Shown here: positions 24,215 to 30,735 of the stretch, piece by piece
Layout: every line of letters begins with the position of its first letter
How positions within the stretch are numbered: position 1 is the first letter of the stretch
Source of the DNA: H2-BAC3 sp045863035
GTDB taxonomy: Bacteria; Bacteroidota; Ignavibacteria; Ignavibacteriales; Ignavibacteriaceae
Length of the DNA stretch: 64,000 bases
Direction: 5' to 3'
Assembly: GCA_045863035.1 (NCBI GenBank)
Contig: BTUV01000006.1
Coordinates: forward strand, 1-64,000
Position numbers and translations under genes: made by a program
Notes under the pieces: model-generated
The model's input: the letters and a program-made list of their open reading frames with translations, nothing else
Told to the model about the DNA's origin: nothing
Databases searched by the model: none

Positions 24215-25625
24215 TCCGTTTAATCTCCTCTTAAAGAGGGAAGCCAGGATGATTGCTAAGCTTCCGCTCGCAACTTCAAAGTGGAAGGTGCTTTATAAGC
24301 GCTCCTACTTCTGGGGCATGATGTTTTCTGTGTTTGCACATTTGTTTTTCATTCTTTGGGTTTCATTTTTCTCTGAAAAGAAAAGCGAAGTTCGCACGGT
24401 TAAGATTAATACCTATTATGAAAAAGTACCGCCGCCCATTAAATATGAACCAACACCGCCAAAACTGGCAAAAGATTTTGATTTGGTAAAGGAACAATCA
24501 TCGGCGACAGATTATGAACCGAAAGATTATACCATGGACGAAGCTGCCAGTGCAGAAGACTTGAGGTCTGATGATATCCGGCCAAACCAAACTCAGACAA
24601 ATTCAGTGGGGGGACAGGGTAGCGTTTTTCACGGAACGCTGACCTCAAATGAGAGCGGGGGGGCTGAAGGGTGGTCAATTCCGGGCGGAACAAGAAGTTA
24701 TGGAACTTCAACCGGAAGAGGCGGAACCGGTGGCCTGGTTGGAAAGGATGACGGAAGCATCGGTTTCGGTCCTGATATCGCTTATGATGTTACCAATACG
24801 CGTACCTCCGGCAGACAAACTGACCGCGTGAGTGATGATCTGCTTGACTATTCGAATTTCAAAGATCGTTATGAAGGTTACGTAAAAGTCGGTAAAAATA
24901 AAAAAGATATAATCGGTCATTTGAATTTATATATTCTTCAATATCGCGGCTCACGTCTTGATGAAAATGGAGAACCCGGTTATAATGTTGTGCCACAGGC
25001 ATTACCAAATCTTGTGACCTATGCTGAAAAACATACCCGGCTGGAGTTTACCCTCAAAGGTACAATCCGTCTGGATGACAAACTTCTGATGGAAGTGCCG
25101 ATTATATATATGACGGGTTCAGAGTCAACACCGGTATATACACAGGTTGAGGTAAAAAATCTTGAGAAATATCTTCGCAATGGCGGCTTTTTATTTGTTG
25201 ATGATGCTTATGCAGCTCGATGGGGCGCGTTTAATAAAAAAGCAAGACAGATGATTGAAGAAGCTCTTGGATATGATGCTGAATGGGAAAAGATTCCTAA
25301 CGATCACTGGCTCTACCGCTGCTGGGAAGATTTTAACGGTCCTCCGAGCGGTGAAGATAACGTGAGACCTAACCCTAATCATCCTGTGAAGGAAAGATAC
25401 AATTATCTTGAAGGCATTTTTCTTAACGGGCGCCTTGCTGTTTTACTCAGCAGTAAAGGTTACGGAAAAGCATGGGGAGTCTGGCCGGTTAATCCAAGTA
25501 ATTTAGGCGGACCAATTGATAATACAAGACAGCTTCAATTTGGTTTGAACGTCGTGGTATTTGCCTGCACACAAAAAGGTGGTATCATAGACAGGCAAAA
25601 CCAGAAGGAAGCAGCTCAGAAATGA
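24195..25625 (+). CDS. TonB-like anchored DUF4159 protein
   Basis: The 476-residue protein has a short cytosolic N-terminus, one membrane helix (about residues 39-60: FWGMMFSVFAHLFFILWVSF), and then a proline-rich linker (KVPPPIKYEPTPPK), as in TonB or TolA. A Gly/Ser-rich stretch follows. The C-terminal about 240 residues match DUF4159 (LEKYLRNGGFLFVDDAYA, NGRLAVLLSSKGYGKAWG, LQFGLNVVVFAC), which replaces the usual TonB C-terminal domain. DUF4159 has a ThuA/glutaminase-like fold but no established activity to my knowledge. The gene overlaps the TPR gene by 20 bases and precedes exbB by 34, so energy transfer from ExbB/ExbD through this protein is the natural reading. Confidence 0.82.
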   Translation: MKLQDFNPFNLLLKREARMIAKLPLATSKWKVLYKRSYFWGMMFSVFAHLFFILWVSFFSEKKSEVRTVKINTYYEKVPPPIKYEPTPPKLAKDFDLVKEQSSATDYEPKDYTMDEAASAEDLRSDDIRPNQTQTNSVGGQGSVFHGTLTSNESGGAEGWSIPGGTRSYGTSTGRGGTGGLVGKDDGSIGFGPDIAYDVTNTRTSGRQTDRVSDDLLDYSNFKDRYEGYVKVGKNKKDIIGHLNLYILQYRGSRLDENGEPGYNVVPQALPNLVTYAEKHTRLEFTLKGTIRLDDKLLMEVPIIYMTGSESTPVYTQVEVKNLEKYLRNGGFLFVDDAYAARWGAFNKKARQMIEEALGYDAEWEKIPNDHWLYRCWEDFNGPPSGEDNVRPNPNHPVKERYNYLEGIFLNGRLAVLLSSKGYGKAWGVWPVNPSNLGGPIDNTRQLQFGLNVVVFACTQKGGIIDRQNQKEAAQK

Positions 25626-25659
25626 TAAAAATATTTAAATATAACGGAGTCACAACTTC

Positions 25660-26436
25660 ATGAAGCAATCGGTATTTATTAGCTTGCTCACATTCTTCTC
25701 ATTTGTTGCAGCGCTTGCAATATTTTTCTTTATTTTTGGCGATCCTGCCAATTTTAAGGACGAAGCCAGGGAAGTCCCGATAAATACCCTCGGTCAGATA
25801 TATACCGGCGGAGTTATGGTGTCATTTCTGGTGACGCTTTCAATTATGGTTATTGCAATAATTATTGAAAGAATTTTCTCATTCAGGAGAGCAAAAGGTA
25901 AAGGTTCACCTGAATCAATGATTCATAAAGTTCTTGAATTACTCAAGCAGGATAACCTTGATGAAGCTATCACGACATGTGATGCACAGAAGGGTGCAGT
26001 TGCCAATATCATAAAGAGCGCGCTGAGAAGATATAAAGAAATTGATGACCAGCCAAGATTCAGTGACGGAGAAAAGAAAGTTGCCGAGGTTCAGAGAGCA
26101 GTTGAAGAGGCCTCGATGCTTGAAACACCTCTGCTTGAAAAAAACCTGATTGCGCTTTCAACCATTGCTTCAATCGCAACCATGGTGGGTCTGCTTGGAA
26201 CCACACTGGGTATGATTCGTGCCTTTAAGGCACTTGCTCAGGCAGGCGCGCCCGATGCAATTGCTCTTGCAACCGGTATTTCAGAAGCGCTTATTAATAC
26301 CGCAGGTGGTCTTTTTGTAGCTATTCTTGGTATTATTTCATATAACGTATTTATTAATAACGTTGATAGTTTTAGTTATATGGTTGATGAATCTTCCTAT
26401 AACATTATGCAGATCATTAAAGGAAAGCAGTCCTGA
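25660..26436 (+). CDS. exbB: MotA/TolQ/ExbB proton-channel protein
   Basis: The 258-residue inner-membrane protein belongs to the ExbB/TolQ family. These proteins form a pentameric channel that, with ExbD/TolR, turns proton flow into work on envelope partners. An N-terminal helix (about 8-28) and a second (about 48-70) precede a cytosolic domain with EVQRAVEEASMLETPLLEKNL. The signature pair of helices reads LIALSTIASIATMVGLLGT and ATGISEALINTAGGLFVAI, with the conserved Thr and Gly-Leu-Leu-Gly-Thr motifs. Neighbours are two ExbD genes downstream and a TonB-like protein upstream. It is not the PorL of T9SS, which has a different topology. Confidence 0.93.
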   Translation: MKQSVFISLLTFFSFVAALAIFFFIFGDPANFKDEAREVPINTLGQIYTGGVMVSFLVTLSIMVIAIIIERIFSFRRAKGKGSPESMIHKVLELLKQDNLDEAITTCDAQKGAVANIIKSALRRYKEIDDQPRFSDGEKKVAEVQRAVEEASMLETPLLEKNLIALSTIASIATMVGLLGTTLGMIRAFKALAQAGAPDAIALATGISEALINTAGGLFVAILGIISYNVFINNVDSFSYMVDESSYNIMQIIKGKQS

Positions 26437-26445
26437 TTCTGAACT

Positions 26446-26922
26446 ATGGCTAAGATTAAAAAGAAAAGAGTGAACATCGTCATTGATATGACGCCGATGG
26501 TGGATGTAGCATTTTTGCTTCTCACTTTTTTCATGCTTACCACGCAGTTTAAACCACAGGAAGAAGTTGAGGTAATACTGCCAAGTTCACGTTCGGAGCT
26601 GAAAGTTCCCACTTCAAACGTAATGAACATTACCGTTGAAAAGAAGGGGAGAATTTTTCTCGGGTTTGACTCTCAAAGAATTATGGCTCAGCTTTTTGGT
26701 GAAAGCTTCAGGACGGCAACTTCAGTTGAGATTAAAATCCAGTCGCTGCATGATTTGGTTACTCAGGCAAGAATCAGTAATTCCAAACTGGAAGCAGTTA
26801 TCAAGAGCGATGCGGATGCTGAGTATGGTGTTGTTTCAGATGTGATGGAAGTTCTGCAAAAAAATGCGATTGCTAAATTTTCGCTTGTGACCGAACTTGA
26901 AATCCCTTCAAAGAAAGAGTAG
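26446..26922 (+). CDS. exbD: ExbD/TolR-family protein 1
   Basis: The 158-residue protein has a basic N-terminus (KIKKKRVNIVID) and a single membrane helix beginning MTPMVDVAFLLLTFFML. The Asp in MVDV is the proton-relay residue of the family. A periplasmic domain follows, with IKSDADAEYGVVSDVMEVLQ, the usual peptidoglycan-binding-like end of ExbD. It begins 9 bases after exbB. This copy is the first of two non-identical ExbD genes; paired ExbDs after one ExbB are common in Bacteroidota-type Ton systems. Confidence 0.93.
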   Translation: MAKIKKKRVNIVIDMTPMVDVAFLLLTFFMLTTQFKPQEEVEVILPSSRSELKVPTSNVMNITVEKKGRIFLGFDSQRIMAQLFGESFRTATSVEIKIQSLHDLVTQARISNSKLEAVIKSDADAEYGVVSDVMEVLQKNAIAKFSLVTELEIPSKKE

Positions 26923-26927
26923 AGGAT

Positions 26928-27419
26928 ATGGGCGGTGTTGATTTAGGTGGCGGCAGAGACCACGGCAAAAAAGGAAAGAAGAAAAAGAAAAAGAGAATTG
27001 GTATTCACATGGATATGACTCCGATGGTGGATATCGCTTTTCTCCTTCTTACATTTTTCATGCTTACTACGGTTTTTCGTAAGCCGCAGACACTGGAAAT
27101 TAAACTTCCTCCGGGAAGCAGCTCCGGTTCTGTTTCCCAGACAAATCTGCTTATCCTCAGAATAGATGAGGAAGGAAGATTGTTTCACAGTAAAGGTATT
27201 GCGGAGCCCGTACTGATGGATTTTACTGTACTGACTGCGTATTTGCAGGACAGATATAAAGAAGACCCTAACTATATAATTCTGCTTAAGCTTGATCGCA
27301 AGGCAAAGTATCATTACATGGTTGACATGGTTGATGAATTTAATCTTGCAAAGCTGAGCCGGTATTCAGTAGCGACTCTTGCGGATGAAGAGGTTGAGCA
27401 GCTTAAAAAGATAAACTGA
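26928..27419 (+). CDS. exbD: ExbD/TolR-family protein 2
   Basis: The 163-residue second ExbD has a longer, strikingly Lys-rich cytosolic tail (GKKGKKKKKKRIGIHMD) before the helix MTPMVDIAFLLLTFFML with its relay Asp. The periplasmic part ends in LKLDRKAKYHYMVDMVDEF, the counterpart of the family's D-x-x-x-x-Y motif. It starts 5 bases after the first ExbD, and its TGA overlaps the ATG of the next gene (TGATG). The first-helix sequence is almost the same in the two ExbDs, while the periplasmic parts differ, so they may form hetero-dimers or contact different partners. Confidence 0.93.
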   Translation: MGGVDLGGGRDHGKKGKKKKKKRIGIHMDMTPMVDIAFLLLTFFMLTTVFRKPQTLEIKLPPGSSSGSVSQTNLLILRIDEEGRLFHSKGIAEPVLMDFTVLTAYLQDRYKEDPNYIILLKLDRKAKYHYMVDMVDEFNLAKLSRYSVATLADEEVEQLKKIN

Positions 27420-28261
27420 TGAAACGTATTTTATCAGTTCTGCTTGCTGCTGTGCTGCTTGCGGGTTGTTCTGAAAAACTTGAAACCCCTACGAAGGGGA
27501 AAGCAGAAGTGTTCTGTGACGAGGCAGTATATCCGCTGGTTGCTGCACTGGCTGATTCCTTTAATGCATTGTATCCTGAAGCAAAAATTACGGTGATTAG
27601 GGTTACGGCAAGAGAAGCGATAGCCCGGCTTGTTAACGGAGAAAGCGAAATTTCTATTGCTGCACGTTCATTAAACAGTGAAGAAGAATCTGCGGTCACC
27701 ATAAACAAGATTGAATATAAAACAGTTAAATTTGTCTATGATGGCATTGCGGTGATAGCCGGGTTTGACTTCCCGAATTTGATGTCGTATGATTCACTTT
27801 TGGCAGTGCTGGACGGCAGAGATAACAAAGTTACCGGTGTACTGCCCGGAAAAAATTCATCTGTTTACGAATTTTTGAAATATGATGTGTTTAAGGGGGA
27901 GGAAATTGCATCTGCCGAAACAGTAGAGAGCGATTCAGCAGTGATAGCAGCCGTGTTGAAGGATAAAAACAAGGCAGGATTTGTCTCCTGGATTAATGCT
28001 AAAGATGAAACGCGGCTAAAAAAAATTGAAATTGGCGCCAGAGAACAAATCAGAGCTGAAAATATATATTTTCAGCCGCATCCCGGGTTCTTTGTGCAGA
28101 ATTTATATCCTCTGACAAGGTTGGTTTATATTTATCTTGCAGAGCTAAATATCGGTACCGCAAGTGGATTTGCTACATTTTTAACAGGCAATATAGGACA
28201 GGCGAAAGCACTTGAGTATCAGTTTGGACCGGCAGCGGTTCCAGTTAAAATTAGAGAATAA
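27419..28261 (+). CDS. PstS-like substrate-binding lipoprotein
   Basis: The 280-residue product has a lipoprotein signal (LLAAVLLAGCSEK, lipobox Cys at about residue 17). The mature part reads like the PBP-like domain of phosphate-binding PstS proteins: VFCDEAVYPLVAALADSFNALYP, AIARLVNGESEISIAARSLNSEE, VKFVYDGIAVI and FFVQNLYPLTRLVYIYL. No PstC, PstA or PstB is in the window. It is coupled to the second exbD (one-base overlap) and to the next DUF4159 lipoprotein (adjacent stop and start). This suggests it works with the ExbB/ExbD complex rather than with an ABC transporter. The ligand is unknown; phosphate is only one option. Confidence 0.8.
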   Translation: MKRILSVLLAAVLLAGCSEKLETPTKGKAEVFCDEAVYPLVAALADSFNALYPEAKITVIRVTAREAIARLVNGESEISIAARSLNSEEESAVTINKIEYKTVKFVYDGIAVIAGFDFPNLMSYDSLLAVLDGRDNKVTGVLPGKNSSVYEFLKYDVFKGEEIASAETVESDSAVIAAVLKDKNKAGFVSWINAKDETRLKKIEIGAREQIRAENIYFQPHPGFFVQNLYPLTRLVYIYLAELNIGTASGFATFLTGNIGQAKALEYQFGPAAVPVKIRE

Positions 28262-29713
28262 ATGAAATATGTATTAATGAAAAGAGTTTTACTATTGGCT
28301 TTATTGTTTCTGCCGTTGGCAGGGTGCAATTCAGTCTTTGAATATATTTTCCTTCCGCCGGGCAGGACTGAATTAACCATTGTTCCTGATGCAGATGCTA
28401 TCGCGGCGCTGGCTGACTCCGGTTATTCAATTAGTCCGTCTGGTGATGCCATTGTCTATGATGCTCGCTCCTGGAAGTTTGAGATTAAGTATGTAACTGA
28501 TTATCAGTTGAATAAATTCGAGTTTCCTCAGGAATCTGATGATTTTGAGTTTTCTTCAAATCCATATACATACGGAAATTGGGTTGATCCGGAAAAGGGA
28601 TTTACGCCAAGGAGATTCAGTGTCTTTCAGGTTACCATTTTTAATTATTCTGGCGCAAAACTTAATTTCAATCCTGAACTTTCTTCTTTGTTTTCTGACC
28701 GTGGTGATAACTTTGAAGCGTATGCGCGAGAAAAGAAAAATGCTACTAATCTTAGCATTGAGGAGTATTATCAGAAACTTAAAGGGACTTCCGGTTCTGA
28801 TGATGAGATATTTGAGACCAGAATGGGAATCGCACGCAGGACGATGCTTTATTTCGGCAAACCGGTTTACAAGGGTGACAGCCGGGACGGACTAATCGTA
28901 TTTGACCCGCTTGTTGATGATGTTGAACGTCTTAAAATTGATGTACAGAAATTTATAACTGCTTATGATGAAAATAATGAACCGGCTGAGTTCAAAGATA
29001 TGGTGTTTTATTTTAAGCAGGTCCCCTTTGAAAAACCGAAGTCTGATACCCAGTCAGAATCTGACACTTCTAAATCCGGTAAACAGAATGTTAAAATTGC
29101 TCAGATAATATATACTTCACAGGGTGGAGCGCTTACCTATGATCCCCCATGGAATCCGGCGCCACGCGCTATGAATCAGATAGTGGCATATATAGATCGA
29201 AATCTGCCAACCAATACAAGATCTTTTTCGGGCACATTTAGTGATCAGAATGTAAAAGAATCAAAAATTGCGTTCCTGCTTGCTAACGGTCAAAAACCTG
29301 AATTTATGAGTTCGTTCGTCAGCGGTTGTGCTGATTATCTCAGCGCCGGAGGATTTCTGTTCATTGATAATGCTCACTTTAAGAATGAATATCCTTTCGC
29401 TCAGTATTACGAAACTTTCCTCAAAGATGTTCAGGCATCGATAGGTTCATCGGCGGAAATTAAAAATATTCCGATGACACATGAAATATTTACTGTTCCG
29501 AACAAGTTTGATGTTCTGCCGCAGGGGATTGATGAAGTTACTCCCGGCTTCCAAAAAACAACAGTGCTCAGAGGTTTGTTTATTGATAAGCGGCTCGCTG
29601 TTGTTCTTTCTCCCAAAGGATATACTACGCTTTGGGCAGAGCAAGGGGCAGGTTATGATTTTGCCGGTTATTATGAATTTGCAATCAATTTATTCAACTA
29701 CGTGTTAAAATGA
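28262..29713 (+). CDS. DUF4159 lipoprotein (second DUF4159 protein of the operon)
   Basis: The product has 483 residues with signal and lipobox (LLFLPLAGCNS). The N-terminal about 250 residues are a beta-rich domain I do not recognise. The C-terminal part matches DUF4159: YTSQGGALTYDPPWNPAPRA, CADYLSAGGFLFIDNAHF, RLAVVLSPKGYTTLWAEQG and YYEFAINLFNYVL. It thus shares a domain with the TonB-like protein four genes upstream but is held in a membrane by lipid instead of a helix. It starts directly after the PstS-like stop and overlaps the next gene by 4 bases. The two DUF4159 proteins bracket the ExbB-ExbD-ExbD core. Confidence 0.8.
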   Translation: MKYVLMKRVLLLALLFLPLAGCNSVFEYIFLPPGRTELTIVPDADAIAALADSGYSISPSGDAIVYDARSWKFEIKYVTDYQLNKFEFPQESDDFEFSSNPYTYGNWVDPEKGFTPRRFSVFQVTIFNYSGAKLNFNPELSSLFSDRGDNFEAYAREKKNATNLSIEEYYQKLKGTSGSDDEIFETRMGIARRTMLYFGKPVYKGDSRDGLIVFDPLVDDVERLKIDVQKFITAYDENNEPAEFKDMVFYFKQVPFEKPKSDTQSESDTSKSGKQNVKIAQIIYTSQGGALTYDPPWNPAPRAMNQIVAYIDRNLPTNTRSFSGTFSDQNVKESKIAFLLANGQKPEFMSSFVSGCADYLSAGGFLFIDNAHFKNEYPFAQYYETFLKDVQASIGSSAEIKNIPMTHEIFTVPNKFDVLPQGIDEVTPGFQKTTVLRGLFIDKRLAVVLSPKGYTTLWAEQGAGYDFAGYYEFAINLFNYVLK

Positions 29714-30306
29714 TGAAATTGAATACTCTTTACATATCTTTGCTGGTGATTTTGCTGACAATCTTCCGGCTTGACCTGTCTGCTCAGCAGTCACTTGCTT
29801 ATCAGACCGCTCCTTCTTATGAGCAGCCATCAGGGTGGCTTGACTTTTCAAACAGGGAAGTTCGGGCTGCCTGGCTTTCAGCTATTATACCAGGTGCCGG
29901 GCAAACCTTCCTCGGGCATGATTATAAAGGAGCAGGAATTACCCTGGGTTTTTATGGCAGTTTGCTCACTACTATTCTTGCCGAGAACAATTTTAACGCG
30001 CGCCAGGACCGGATTCAAACTCTGACTACAGATTATAAGGGTGCCGGAAACTACAATCTGGCAGATTACTACTGGTCCCAAATTCAGTTTGAGAAAGGGA
30101 ACAGGGATAATGACGTAAAACGCCGTAATCTCTTTATCGCGGTTACCGCCGCTTTATATGTCTATAATATGATTGACATTTTGTATTTGACTGAAGACAA
30201 AGGGGGGGTAAGTTTTTCCTTTGCTCCTGAATTAAAGGATTTTGAGGGTGTGAACGGCGTTACATCTCTTTATAGTGGTATTGCTCTTAAGATAAATCTT
30301 CCCTAA
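29710..30306 (+). CDS. DUF5683-like membrane protein
   Basis: The 198-residue protein has a signal peptide (ending LSAQQSLAY) and the motif AAWLSAIIPGAGQTFLGHDYKGA, with RRNLFIAVTAALYVYNMIDIL near the C-terminus. These are marks of the DUF5683 group (small exported proteins with two or three hydrophobic helices, frequent in Bacteroidota). Function is unknown. It overlaps the upstream DUF4159 gene by 4 bases (ATGA) and is followed by an FN3 lipoprotein gene. Confidence 0.75.
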   Translation: MMKLNTLYISLLVILLTIFRLDLSAQQSLAYQTAPSYEQPSGWLDFSNREVRAAWLSAIIPGAGQTFLGHDYKGAGITLGFYGSLLTTILAENNFNARQDRIQTLTTDYKGAGNYNLADYYWSQIQFEKGNRDNDVKRRNLFIAVTAALYVYNMIDILYLTEDKGGVSFSFAPELKDFEGVNGVTSLYSGIALKINLP

Positions 30307-30312
30307 ATTTTA

Positions 30313-30723
30313 ATGACGATGAAAAAAATTAAAGCACTTTTACTCCTGATTCTTTTATTAGTTCTAAATGGTTGTGATTCTCCTGAACCAATAGTGGAAC
30401 CAACGCATTTTACCCGCGTACCCACACCTGTAGGTCTTTCAGCAGTTTCGGATACTACTGAAACGGGAAAGATTAAGGTTACGCTTAACTGGTCGGTAAC
30501 ATCTACTCAAAATCTTAGAAATTTTGAAGTTTACCGGACAACGGTTACAAAAACAGGTCGGTATTTCCCCCTGATTCCTACAACTGCCACAACATCTTTT
30601 GTTGATTCTTTTTCCGTATCTTTTACAGATACCTTTAATGTTTATTATTACATTACCCCTACCGGTGAAGACCGGTTCATAGGACGAAATTCTGACACAT
30701 TGTATGTTCCAATAACTAAATAA
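30313..30723 (+). CDS. Small FN3-domain lipoprotein
   Basis: The 136-residue product has a lipoprotein signal (LLLILLLVLNGCDSP) and a single fibronectin type III-like domain (VTLNWSVTSTQNLRNFEVYR, FVDSFSVSFTDTFNVYYYITPTG). The start may be ATG 30313 or ATG 30319. It is probably a small cell-surface or periplasmic binding or spacer protein. It sits 12 bases before the T9SS cargo gene at the end of the operon. Confidence 0.75.
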   Translation: MTMKKIKALLLLILLLVLNGCDSPEPIVEPTHFTRVPTPVGLSAVSDTTETGKIKVTLNWSVTSTQNLRNFEVYRTTVTKTGRYFPLIPTTATTSFVDSFSVSFTDTFNVYYYITPTGEDRFIGRNSDTLYVPITK

Positions 30724-30735
30724 CCGGAGGCTTAA

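Noticed and set aside
25660..27419. ExbB/ExbD genes as the T9SS motor PorL/PorM
   Set aside because: Sequences match ExbB and ExbD (relay Asp in MVDVAFLL, ExbB Gly-Leu-Leu-Gly-Thr motif). PorM is much larger and no PorK or PorN is near.
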